A stretch of DNA of 34,018 nt. It comes from Caballeronia sordidicola (GTDB taxonomy: Bacteria; Pseudomonadota; Gammaproteobacteria; Burkholderiales; Burkholderiaceae). The position numbers and the translations under genes were made by a program. The stretch spans positions 1 through 34,018 of the forward strand of contig NZ_MTHB01000020.1 of assembly GCF_002220365.1 (NCBI RefSeq). Direction: 5' to 3'. How positions within the stretch are numbered: the first letter of the stretch is position 1; each line of letters starts with the position of its first letter. The notes under the pieces were generated by a model. That model ran no database searches, was not told the DNA's origin, and saw only the letters and a list, made by a program, of their open reading frames with translations. Below, in pieces: positions 8,644-16,135 of this stretch.

Positions 8644-8709
8644 AACGTTCGCTGGTGCGGTGGCGTGAGCAGGTGGCGACGGAAATAACGACGGAATTCA
8701 GGAAGGCGA

Positions 8710-10098
8710 GTGGCGAAAGTAGCGAAGGTCAAGACACTGTACGTATGTACCGAATGCGGCGGCCAGGCGCCGAAATGGCAAGGTCAATGTCCCGCATGCG
8801 GAACGTGGAACACGCTGGTCGAGTCGGTGGCGGAGACGCCGTCGGCGCATCGCTTTCAGGCACTTGCGAAGACCTCTGCGGTGCAGCGCTTGTCTGAGAT
8901 CGAAGCGTCGGACGTGCCGCGCTTTACCACGGGTATTGGTGAATTCGACCGGGTGCTGGGCGGCGGCCTGGTGGCTGGCGGCGTGGTGCTGATCGGCGGC
9001 GATCCGGGTATCGGAAAATCCACGCTGCTGCTGCAATCGCTGGCGGAGATCGCACGTGAGCGGCCCGCGCTTTATATCAGCGGCGAAGAGTCCGGCGCGC
9101 AGATCGCATTGCGCGCACAGCGGCTCGGCCTGCTCGGCGATTCCGGTAATGCAGCGCCTGATTTGCGCTTGCTGGCGGAAATCCAGCTCGAGCGTATCCA
9201 GGCGACTATCGATACAGAGCGGCCGGAAGTTGCGGTGATCGATTCGATCCAGACTGTTTATTCCGAAGCGCTGACCTCCGCGCCTGGATCGGTCGCACAG
9301 GTGCGGGAATGCGCGGCGCAACTCACGCGGATCGCGAAGCAGACGGGCACGACCATCATCATGGTCGGGCACGTGACGAAGGAAGGCAATCTCGCCGGGC
9401 CGCGCGTGCTCGAACACATCGTGGACACGGTGCTCTACTTCGAAGGCGACACTCATTCATCGTTCCGGCTCGTGCGCGCGTTCAAGAACCGCTTCGGCGC
9501 GGTGAACGAACTCGGCGTATTCGCGATGACCGAGCGCGGTTTGCGGGGCGTGGCGAACCCATCGGCGCTGTTTTTATCGCAGCATGAGCAGAGCGTGCCA
9601 GGTTCGTGCGTGCTGGTGACACAGGAAGGTTCGCGGCCGTTGTTGGTGGAAGTGCAGGCGCTTGTCGATACCGCGCATGTCCCGAATCCTCGCCGTCTCG
9701 CTGTGGGGCTTGAGCAGAACCGGCTCGCATTGCTGCTGGCCGTGTTGCATAGGCATGCGGGCATTGCGTGCTTCGATCAGGATGTATTCCTGAACGCGGT
9801 GGGCGGCGTGAAGATCACAGAACCCGCGGCCGATCTGGCCGTATTGCTCGCTATCCATTCGTCGATGCGCAACAAGGCGCTGCCAAAGGGGCTGATCGTG
9901 TTTGGCGAAGTAGGGCTGGCAGGTGAAATCAGGCCGTCGCCACGGGGTCAGGACCGTCTGAAGGAGGCGGCGAAACTGGGCTTCTCTATCGCGCTGATTC
10001 CAAAGGCGAATGCGCCGAAGCAACCTATCGAGGGGTTGGAAGTGATCGCGGTCGACCGGATTGACGAGGCAATCGATCGCGTGCGCTCGCTCGCCTGA
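8710..10098 (+). CDS. radA: DNA repair protein RadA
   Basis: RadA is a RecA-like hexameric helicase that drives branch migration in recombination and repair. The 462-residue protein starts with a C4 zinc finger (Cys13, Cys16, Cys27, Cys30), then has the RecA-type ATPase with Walker A GGDPGIGKS (residues 96-104), the RadA-specific KNRFG motif (259-263), and a C-terminal Lon-protease-like domain containing PKGLIVFGEVGLAGEIRP. The GTG start at 8710 has an AGGAAG Shine-Dalgarno just upstream. The gene could share transcripts with alr; no hairpin is visible in the 66-base gap. Confidence 0.96.
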   Translation: MAKVAKVKTLYVCTECGGQAPKWQGQCPACGTWNTLVESVAETPSAHRFQALAKTSAVQRLSEIEASDVPRFTTGIGEFDRVLGGGLVAGGVVLIGGDPGIGKSTLLLQSLAEIARERPALYISGEESGAQIALRAQRLGLLGDSGNAAPDLRLLAEIQLERIQATIDTERPEVAVIDSIQTVYSEALTSAPGSVAQVRECAAQLTRIAKQTGTTIIMVGHVTKEGNLAGPRVLEHIVDTVLYFEGDTHSSFRLVRAFKNRFGAVNELGVFAMTERGLRGVANPSALFLSQHEQSVPGSCVLVTQEGSRPLLVEVQALVDTAHVPNPRRLAVGLEQNRLALLLAVLHRHAGIACFDQDVFLNAVGGVKITEPAADLAVLLAIHSSMRNKALPKGLIVFGEVGLAGEIRPSPRGQDRLKEAAKLGFSIALIPKANAPKQPIEGLEVIAVDRIDEAIDRVRSLA

Positions 10099-10173
10099 CG
10101 TTGCTCAGCGCCGCGCTGGGCTCATGTCGCCAGGGCGTCGTCGATCCGTCCCTTAGTAATGTCGTGTAAAAAA

Positions 10174-10211
10174 CCGCGAGGTTCGTGTAACCCACGCGGG
10201 GCGTCCTTTTT
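10174..10211 (+). terminator. Possible weak radA terminator
   Basis: CCGCG (10174-10178) pairs with CGCGG (10195-10199), and GGTT with AACC inside the arm, with one mismatch and one bulge. A T5 run at 10207-10211 follows after a gap of seven bases. The gap makes it a poor intrinsic terminator, and the T-run is also part of the next hairpin. Confidence 0.35.
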
Positions 10212-10262
10212 CTATCCTTGTATCGCGACAAACCCGGATACGAGCGGCAAAGGAAAAAGGAC
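10203..10262 (+). promoter_or_regulatory. Leader hairpin covering the DUF2866 ribosome-binding site
   Basis: GTCCTTTTTC (10203-10212) is perfectly complementary to GAAAAAGGAC (10253-10262). Inside, CTTGTATC (10217-10224) pairs with GATACGAG (10237-10244) with one G-U pair and a 12-base loop. The Shine-Dalgarno AAAGGA (10256-10261) of the TTG start at 10269 lies entirely in the outer helix. The A/U-rich pairing of a U-run with the Shine-Dalgarno is like that of FourU-type RNA thermometers. Whether it acts in RNA is inference. Confidence 0.55.
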
Positions 10263-10268
10263 CACGCC

Positions 10269-10532
10269 TTGAAACACGCAAATCAAACTTTGTCTCGCCC
10301 AACATTCCATCTGCGCGGCTGCCGTGTGTCCGCGCCCATCCAGCAGCCATGGGGCGGCGGTTGCCGGATTGTCGAGTGGATCGACGCTGAAGGGCAAATA
10401 TCGCGTCGTGTCGTGGCGGTAGACGTGACCGAAGATGAAGTGGTGGCGACCATTCGGCGCCACGTGAAGGGCCGCAAACACGTACTGGTCGACGACGAAG
10501 GAATGCCGCGGCAAACGCTGCCGCGTCGCTAG
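10269..10532 (+). CDS. DUF2866 family small protein
   Basis: This 87-residue protein of unknown function matches my recollection of the DUF2866 family, which I associate with Burkholderiaceae. It has a short basic N-terminus, a central FHLRGCRVSAPIQQPWGGGC region with two Cys, and an acidic/basic C-terminal half (VAVDVTEDEVVATIRRHVKG). I see no signal peptide or membrane segment. The start is TTG 10269, chosen because AAAGGA sits 7 bases upstream and the protein then begins MKHANQTLSRP. An upstream TTG at 10218 has no Shine-Dalgarno and falls in the leader hairpin. It faces the ABC-F gene with a 32-base convergent gap. Confidence 0.8.
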   Translation: MKHANQTLSRPTFHLRGCRVSAPIQQPWGGGCRIVEWIDAEGQISRRVVAVDVTEDEVVATIRRHVKGRKHVLVDDEGMPRQTLPRR

Positions 10533-10564
10533 GGCAGCGCTAGAGCCGACTCTGCGGCGGCCTT

Positions 10565-12511
10565 TCAGCCAATCTGCTCCAGTTCCTCGTGCGCCTCGAG
10601 CCATTGCGCTTCGAGCGTCTCCAGTCGAGCGTTCACATCGGCCTGACGGCGAATCGATTCCGTGAGTTGCGTCTTCATGGCGGGCTCGTAACTGGCGGCA
10701 TCGGCCACGAAAATATCAAGCTGCGCTTTCTCGGCATTCAGCTTGTCCATCTCCTTCTCGATCTTCGAAATCCGCGATTGCAGCGGCTTTTTCAAATGCG
10801 AGAGTTTCTGCCGCTCTTGCGCCTCCAGGCGACGCTGCTCCTTGCGGTTCTGCCCCGATTCCAGCGAATCATCTGCTGTTCCACCATTGCCGTTGCTGAC
10901 CATCTCCTTGGCGGCAGCCCGCTGGTCGGCCGCGTGTTGCAGCAGCCAGTCGCGGTAATCGTCGAGATCGCCGTCGAACGGCTGCAGCCGATGTTTTGCC
11001 ACGAGCATGAAATTATCCGTGGTGGCACGGAGCAAATGACGATCATGCGACACCAGAATCAATGTGCCTTCGAACTGCGCAAGCGCCATGGTCAGCGCGT
11101 GACGCGTTTCGAGATCCAGATGGTTCGTCGGTTCATCGAGCAACAGCAAATTCGGCTTTTGCCAAATGATCAGCGCAAGCGCGAGCCGGGCTTTTTCTCC
11201 TCCGGAAAATGGCGCGATCTTCGCGGTCGCCATCTCACCGGAAAAATTGAAGCCGCCGAGGAAATCGCGTAATTCCTGTTCGCGTGTGTCGGGCGCGAGC
11301 CGCGCGACATGCTCCAGCGCGGAGTCCTGGGGACGCAGGGTTTCAAGCTGATGCTGCGCGAAATAGCCGATACGCAAGCCCTTGCCCTCGCGCACCTTGC
11401 CACTGAGCGCTTCAAGCGTGCCGGCCAGCGTCTTGATGAGCGTCGATTTCCCCTGACCGTTCGCACCCAGCAAACCGATTCGCTGACCGTTCTGAATGGA
11501 AAGCGTGACACCTTCCACGATCGGTACTTCACCGGCTTCTGTGTGATAACCGCAGCGCACGGATTCCATCACCATCATGGGGTTCGGCGCGGCATCGGGC
11601 GTGCGGAATTCGAACGTGAAAGGCGAAGAAGCATGCGCCGGAGCGATGATTTCCATCCGTTCAAGCGCCTTCACCCGGCTTTGCGCCTGCTTCGCTTTGG
11701 TCGCCTGCGCCTTGAAGCGGTTGATGAAGCTTTGCAGATGCTCCACCGTCTTTTGCTGCTTCACATACGCGCTTTGCTGCAACGCGATTTGTTGCGCGCG
11801 CAGGATTTCGAACTGGCTGTAATTGCCGCCGTAGCGCTTGATTTGCCGGTTCTCCAGATGCAGCGTCACGTTGCAGACGGAATCGAGGAATTCGCGATCG
11901 TGCGAAATCACGATCAGCGTTCCCGGATAGCGATGCAGCCAGTCTTCCAGCCAGATGATCGCATCGAGATCCAGGTGATTCGTGGGCTCGTCCAGCAGCA
12001 GCAGGTCCGAGCGGCACATCAGCGCTTGCGCCAGGTTCAGGCGCATGCGCCAGCCGCCGGAGAAGCTCGCCACGGGGTCCTTTGTTTGCGCAAGCGTGAA
12101 CCCCAGGCCGATCAGCAGGGTTTCGGCGCGGGCGGGTGCGGTGTAACCGTCGGCGTCAGCGAAAGCGGCGTGTGCGTCGGCTTCGGCTGCCCCATCGTGG
12201 GCCGCCGATGCCGCTGCAATCCGCGCTTCGATGCGCCGCAATTGCGTGTCGCCGTCAAGCGTGTAGTCGAGCGCGGTGCGCTCTACAGCCGGCGTTTCCT
12301 GCGCGACGTGCGCGATTTGCCACGACGGCGGCATTGAGAAATCGCCCCCGTCCGAATGCAGATCGCCGCGTAGCACGGAGAAGAGCGTGGTCTTTCCCGC
12401 GCCGTTAGCGCCGATGAGCCCCGCCTTTTCGCCAGGATTGAGCGTGAACGTGGTCTGTTCGAAGAGCGGTTTGGTGCCGCGGGCAAGGCTGAACTGGTTG
12501 AAGCGAATCAC
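10565..12511 (-). CDS. ABC-F family ATPase (YheS-like)
   Basis: This soluble protein has two ABC ATPase domains and no transmembrane domain; ABC-F proteins act on ribosomes. The 648-residue product shows Walker A GANGAGKTT (34-42), signature FSGGWRMRL and Walker B LLLLDEPTNHLDLD. A charged inter-domain linker follows, then the second set: GANGQGKST, FSGGEKARL and LLLLDEPTNHLDLE. The C-terminal ~100 residues form a Lys/Glu/Gln-rich coiled coil. Organisation and length fit YheS more than Uup or EttA. The frame stays open upstream to 12979, but homology starts at (V)IRFNQFSLARG, so GTG 12511 is the start, with no clear Shine-Dalgarno. No evidence points to an antibiotic-resistance subtype. Confidence 0.9.
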   Translation of the reverse strand: MIRFNQFSLARGTKPLFEQTTFTLNPGEKAGLIGANGAGKTTLFSVLRGDLHSDGGDFSMPPSWQIAHVAQETPAVERTALDYTLDGDTQLRRIEARIAAASAAHDGAAEADAHAAFADADGYTAPARAETLLIGLGFTLAQTKDPVASFSGGWRMRLNLAQALMCRSDLLLLDEPTNHLDLDAIIWLEDWLHRYPGTLIVISHDREFLDSVCNVTLHLENRQIKRYGGNYSQFEILRAQQIALQQSAYVKQQKTVEHLQSFINRFKAQATKAKQAQSRVKALERMEIIAPAHASSPFTFEFRTPDAAPNPMMVMESVRCGYHTEAGEVPIVEGVTLSIQNGQRIGLLGANGQGKSTLIKTLAGTLEALSGKVREGKGLRIGYFAQHQLETLRPQDSALEHVARLAPDTREQELRDFLGGFNFSGEMATAKIAPFSGGEKARLALALIIWQKPNLLLLDEPTNHLDLETRHALTMALAQFEGTLILVSHDRHLLRATTDNFMLVAKHRLQPFDGDLDDYRDWLLQHAADQRAAAKEMVSNGNGGTADDSLESGQNRKEQRRLEAQERQKLSHLKKPLQSRISKIEKEMDKLNAEKAQLDIFVADAASYEPAMKTQLTESIRRQADVNARLETLEAQWLEAHEELEQIG

Positions 12512-12545
12512 GGCGTGGAGACCCAGACAAGTACGGGAAAACGCT

Positions 12546-12577
12546 ATTTTAGACTGGCGCGGGTGCGCGCCACCCGC
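12546..12577 (-). promoter_or_regulatory. Candidate ABC-F promoter with adjacent palindrome
   Basis: On the minus strand a TAAAAT -10-like hexamer (12551-12546) lies 35 bases before the GTG start. Just upstream is a 7-bp inverted repeat, GCGGGTG / CACCCGC with a 5-base spacer (12559-12577), covering the spacer and -35 zone. No good -35 is visible. Confidence 0.35.
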
Positions 12578-12667
12578 TGATTGACATTGGCGCGCCGTTA
12601 GCCGTTCGGCCGGATGTTTTTTGACCGGCGTTTCGCTTAGACTGAATTTTTTCAAGCGGAGCATCGA

Positions 12668-13147
12668 ATGAACCCTATCTACTCGTTTTCGGCAGAAACC
12701 CTCGGCGGCGAAACCGTCGGCATGGACAGTTATCAGGGCAAGGTGCTGTTGATCGTGAACACTGCGAGCGAGTGCGGGTTCACGCCGCAGTACAAGGGTT
12801 TGCAGGAGCTGTACGAGCGTTACGCGGATCGTGGGTTTGCGGTGCTGGGTTTTCCCTGCAATCAGTTCGGCAAGCAGGAACCGGGGGATGCAGCTCAAAT
12901 TGGCAGCTTTTGCGAGCAGAACTACGGGGTCACGTTCCCCATGTTCGAGAAGATCGACGTGAACGGGGCGAACGCGCATCCGCTATTTCGTTATCTCACT
13001 GAGGAAGCGCCGGGCGTGCTGGGAACCGAAGGCATCAAGTGGAACTTCACGAAGTTCCTGGTCGACAAGGAAGGCAACGTGATCACCCGGTTCGGCTCGG
13101 TGACGAAGCCGGACGCGCTTTCCAGCGATATCGAAAAGCTGCTCTGA
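12668..13147 (+). CDS. Glutathione peroxidase family protein (thioredoxin-type)
   Basis: The enzyme reduces hydrogen peroxide and organic hydroperoxides. The 159-residue protein has the peroxidatic Cys36 in [12 protein letters not shown], the [12 protein letters not shown] motif with catalytic Gln70, and KWNFTKFLV with Trp125 and Asn126, completing the Cys-Gln-Trp-Asn tetrad. Cys replaces selenocysteine. Cys82 in the helix [10 protein letters not shown] sits where the resolving Cys of thioredoxin-dependent (plant/yeast-like) members lies, so thioredoxin may be the real reductant despite the name. A GGAG element precedes ATG 12668, and a TTGACC -35-like box is at 12621-12626. The gene is divergent from the ABC-F gene. 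It resembles BtuE/Gpx-like bacterial proteins. Confidence 0.92.
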   Translation: MNPIYSFSAETLGGETVGMDSYQGKVLLIVNTASECGFTPQYKGLQELYERYADRGFAVLGFPCNQFGKQEPGDAAQIGSFCEQNYGVTFPMFEKIDVNGANAHPLFRYLTEEAPGVLGTEGIKWNFTKFLVDKEGNVITRFGSVTKPDALSSDIEKLL

Positions 13148-13501
13148 CGTCCGATTTGCGCCAGCGACTTGATCCAACCTGGACAGAGACACCGGTCGAG
13201 TTCGCTGCTGCATCGTCTGTTTTCTAAAGGGCGTCGGCCGGCCGGGCGTCGCCTATCAACTTTCCTTACTATGCGTCCCGGGCTCGCCCCCGAGGCTCTT
13301 CTGCGCGCCCGTAGCGGCTAGGGACGTGTTTCGTCTGAGGGCGCGTTACAGGGCTCGACGACATCTCCAGACAGCCCGCTGCGATCGGCAACGACATTTA
13401 TCGATTGCTATGAGTGTGAAATTATGTCGTACATATTCCATGTTCTCCAGGAAAATTATGTATGATTTAATTTTTCCGGCCCACGTCAATTAGCCACTGC
13501 G
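13148..13501. other. Intergenic region between the peroxidase and the FadR-type regulator (354 bp)
   Basis: No gene is seen. The first part is GC-rich with a GGCCGGCC palindrome flanked by a repeated GGGCGTCG (about 13229-13251) but no T-run. The last ~100 bases are strikingly AT-rich for this genome and hold the likely regulator promoter, with a TATGAT -10 candidate at 13461-13466, a weak -35, and the operator-like palindrome described next. Confidence 0.7.
13423..13435. promoter_or_regulatory. GntR/FadR-type operator candidate
   Basis: TATGTCGTACATA is a palindrome with 5-bp arms and a 3-base centre, matching the T-n-GT-n3-AC-n-A pattern typical of FadR-subfamily regulators. It lies 67 bases before the regulator's start and just upstream of its candidate -10 (13461-13466). 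Autoregulation by the adjacent gene is a reasonable inference. Confidence 0.5.
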
Positions 13502-14293
13502 ATGAAATTAGAAAACTCGCCAACCATGACGAAGCTGCATGAGGCGATTGTTGTCCATCTGGTCGACGCAATTGTCTCGGGCACCTATCCGGTCGGCTCG
13601 TCCTTGCCGAACGAAATGGAACTTGCCGCCGCGCACGGCGTAAGCCGTACGGCGGCGCGCGAGGCGATGCAGAAGCTTGCTTCACTCGGGCTGATCGAGA
13701 GCCGGCGACGCAAGGGCGCGACCGTTCTTGCGCGCGAATCGTGGAAGTTGCTGGACGCGTCTGTGTTGGGCGTGGCGGTCTTGCGCGTGGAGGACGTGTC
13801 GTTTTTCCAGGCATTGGTCGAGGCGCGTCTGTTGATCGAACCACGTGCCGCCGAACTTGCTGCGGCAAGGGCGTGCGAGCGTGATCTTGACCGTATCGAA
13901 GCCTCGCTGAACGCCATGGCCAGCGAGGCCGATGGCACGCGCGGCGCGGGCTGGGCGGCAGCGGATGTCGCTTTCCACGCGGGCGTTATCGAAGCAGCCG
14001 GGAATTGGGTCTTCACGCAACTGATCGGCACGGTCCGGGCTGCGCTGGACGCGGGCATTCGCTTGACCGGCAAGCAAGCGCTGTCGGCGCAGGCATCGCT
14101 GGAACAGCATCGGGAGGTATTCGTTGCAATCCGGAGCCGCGAGCCCGCAGAGGCGCACGCGGCAATGACGAGGTTGCTGCTCGCCACCCAACGTGACTTC
14201 AATGCGTTGGAGAAGGGCGCTGCCCGCGCTGCGGTTGCGGCCGGCGATCAGGCGACCGGCCAGGCGGACTCACAAGCACAGGACATTGAGTAA
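13502..14293 (+). CDS. FadR-subfamily GntR transcriptional regulator
   Basis: This is a 263-residue DNA-binding repressor or activator. An N-terminal winged helix (about residues 10-75) contains ALP-like SLPNEMELAAAHGVSRTAAREAM, then a wing SRRRKGATV. A C-terminal all-helical FCD ligand domain (about 95-235) has the LLIEPRAAELAA, DVAFHAGVIEAAGN and LEQHREVFVAIRSRE segments, which supply Asp/His residues of the usual metal site. The last ~25 residues are low complexity. No Shine-Dalgarno precedes ATG 13502; ATG 13526 is an alternative start. Its position directly before the dehydratase gene in the same direction makes a sugar-acid or derived keto acid the likely effector. This is inference from context. 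Confidence 0.88.
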   Translation: MKLENSPTMTKLHEAIVVHLVDAIVSGTYPVGSSLPNEMELAAAHGVSRTAAREAMQKLASLGLIESRRRKGATVLARESWKLLDASVLGVAVLRVEDVSFFQALVEARLLIEPRAAELAAARACERDLDRIEASLNAMASEADGTRGAGWAAADVAFHAGVIEAAGNWVFTQLIGTVRAALDAGIRLTGKQALSAQASLEQHREVFVAIRSREPAEAHAAMTRLLLATQRDFNALEKGAARAAVAAGDQATGQADSQAQDIE

Positions 14294-14330
14294 TCGCGCG
14301 CTGTCCTCGAACCGGCGCATCCATCTTTCA

Positions 14331-14364
14331 AAACAACCCATAACAACCCATAACAACCCACAAC
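14331..14364 (+). repeat. 10-bp tandem repeat in the dehydratase leader
   Basis: Three copies of (T/A)AACAACCCA plus a partial CAAC lie between the regulator stop and the AGGAG of the dehydratase gene (start 14390). The unit length equals one DNA helical turn. The stretch is C/A-only on the + strand apart from single T bases, so it should be unstructured in RNA. Confidence 0.92.
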
Positions 14365-14389
14365 GGCCCCACACGCCAGGAGATCCGGC

Positions 14390-16102
14390 ATGCGCAAACT
14401 TCGCTCGCAACAATGGTTCGGTACACATGGCAAGGATGGTTTCATTCACCGCTCGTGGATGAAAAACCAGGGGATCCCCCACGACAATTTCGATGGCCGT
14501 CCGGTGATCGGCATCTGCAACACGTGGTCGGAACTGACGCCTTGCAACGCCCATTTCCGCGAGCTGGCCGAATATGTGAAACGCGGCGTTCGAGAGGCGG
14601 GCGGACTACCGCTCGAATTCCCGGTGATGTCCCTCGGCGAGTCGAACCTGAGACCGACAGCCATGCTGTTTCGCAATCTCGCGTCCATGGATGTGGAGGA
14701 ATCAATTCGCGGCAACCCGCTTGATGGTGTGATCCTGCTTGTCGGTTGCGACAAGACCACGCCCGCGTTATTGATGGGCGCGGCATCGTGCAACCTGCCC
14801 GCGCTCGCCGTCTCTGGCGGACCGATGTTGAACGGCCGGTATCGCGGCAAGCCGATCGGCTCGGGGACCGGGGTGTGGCAGATGTCGGAGGAGGTGCGCG
14901 CAGGCACCATGACGCAAGAGGAATTCACTGAAGCCGAGTCGTGCATGAACCGTTCGCGGGGACATTGCATGACGATGGGCACGGCTTCCACCATGGCGTC
15001 GATGGTCGAGGCGCTCGGCATGGGCTTGCCGCATAACGCGGCCATTCCCGCCGTCGATGCCCGCCGCCAGGTGCTCGCGCACATGGCCGGCCGGCGCATT
15101 GTCGACATGGTGCATGAAGACCTCACCATGGACCGCATTCTCACGCGCGAAGCCTTCGAGAACGCGATTCGCACGAATGCCGCGATAGGCGGATCGACGA
15201 ACGCAGTGGTCCATCTGATCGCACTCGCCAAGCGCATTGGCGTGCCGTTGACGCTCGACGATTGGGAACTGGGTTCGGACGTTCCGTGCCTCGTGAATCT
15301 CCAGCCGTCGGGTGAATACCTGATGGAGGACTTCTACTACGCGGGTGGCTTGCCGGCCGTGCTGAGACAGCTTGGCGAACAGGGTTTGCTGCACAAGGAC
15401 GCGCTGACCGTGAACGGCAAGACGATCTGGGACAACGTGTCCGGCGCCCGCAACGACGACGAGAAAGTCATCACGCTGTTTGCCACGCCGTTCAAGCCGA
15501 AGGCGGGTATAGCCGTGTTGAGGGGAAATCTCGCGCCGAATGGCGCCGTGATCAAACCATCGGCGGCAACACAGCATTTGCTCAAACATCGCGGCCGCGC
15601 GGTTGTCTTCGAGACCGTGGAAGAGTTGCACGCGAAAGTGGATGACGAATTGCTCGATATCGACGAGCACTGCGTCATGGTGTTGAAGGGCGCGGGGCCG
15701 AAGGGTTATCCGGGGTTCGCTGAAGTTGGCAACATGCCGCTGCCGAAAAAAGTGCTGCAAAAGGGCATTACGGACATGGTCCGCATCTCGGATGGCCGGA
15801 TGAGTGGCACGGCGTACGGCACGGTCGTGTTGCATGTGTCGCCGGAAGCGGCGGCGGGTGGTCCGCTCGCGCTCGTGCAGACCGGCGACATGATCGAACT
15901 CGATGTCGAAGCGCGCCGCCTGCATCTGGAAGTGTCCGATGAAGAGCTCGAACGGCGACGTGCGTCATGGTCCAAGCCGGCGTCGCCGTTGCGTGGATAC
16001 GTGAAGCTCTACGTCGATCATGTGCTGCAGGCGGACGAAGGTGCGGACCTCGATTTCCTGGTCGGCGCGAGCGGTGCACCCGTGCCGCGCGATTCTCATT
16101 GA
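14390..16102 (+). CDS. IlvD/Edd dehydratase, L-arabinonate dehydratase-like
   Basis: This [2Fe-2S] dehydratase turns an aldonic acid into its 2-keto-3-deoxy derivative. The 570-residue protein resembles, by my recollection, rhizobial L-arabinonate dehydratase along its whole length: the KLRSQQWFG start, NTWSELTPCN, VGCDKTTPALLMGAASC, GTASTMASMVEALGM, NAAIGGSTNAV, and the C-terminal ISDGRMSGTAYGTVVLH. Cluster ligands are Cys52, Cys120 and Cys193; the catalytic Ser is Ser472. This sequence group also includes enzymes for D-fuconate, D-xylonate and galactonate, so the substrate is uncertain. The ATG has a good AGGAG 10 bases upstream. The downstream gene, 33 bases away, is the matching next step. 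It is not the amino-acid enzyme IlvD itself. Confidence 0.87.
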   Translation: MRKLRSQQWFGTHGKDGFIHRSWMKNQGIPHDNFDGRPVIGICNTWSELTPCNAHFRELAEYVKRGVREAGGLPLEFPVMSLGESNLRPTAMLFRNLASMDVEESIRGNPLDGVILLVGCDKTTPALLMGAASCNLPALAVSGGPMLNGRYRGKPIGSGTGVWQMSEEVRAGTMTQEEFTEAESCMNRSRGHCMTMGTASTMASMVEALGMGLPHNAAIPAVDARRQVLAHMAGRRIVDMVHEDLTMDRILTREAFENAIRTNAAIGGSTNAVVHLIALAKRIGVPLTLDDWELGSDVPCLVNLQPSGEYLMEDFYYAGGLPAVLRQLGEQGLLHKDALTVNGKTIWDNVSGARNDDEKVITLFATPFKPKAGIAVLRGNLAPNGAVIKPSAATQHLLKHRGRAVVFETVEELHAKVDDELLDIDEHCVMVLKGAGPKGYPGFAEVGNMPLPKKVLQKGITDMVRISDGRMSGTAYGTVVLHVSPEAAAGGPLALVQTGDMIELDVEARRLHLEVSDEELERRRASWSKPASPLRGYVKLYVDHVLQADEGADLDFLVGASGAPVPRDSH

Positions 16103-16135
16103 ATCACTGAACATCGAAGGTCAGGTCCAACGCAT

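Noticed and set aside
12512..12979. N-terminal extension of the ABC-F ATPase
   Set aside because: The frame is open, but it overlaps the glutathione peroxidase gene antisense and has no family similarity; homology starts at GTG 12511.
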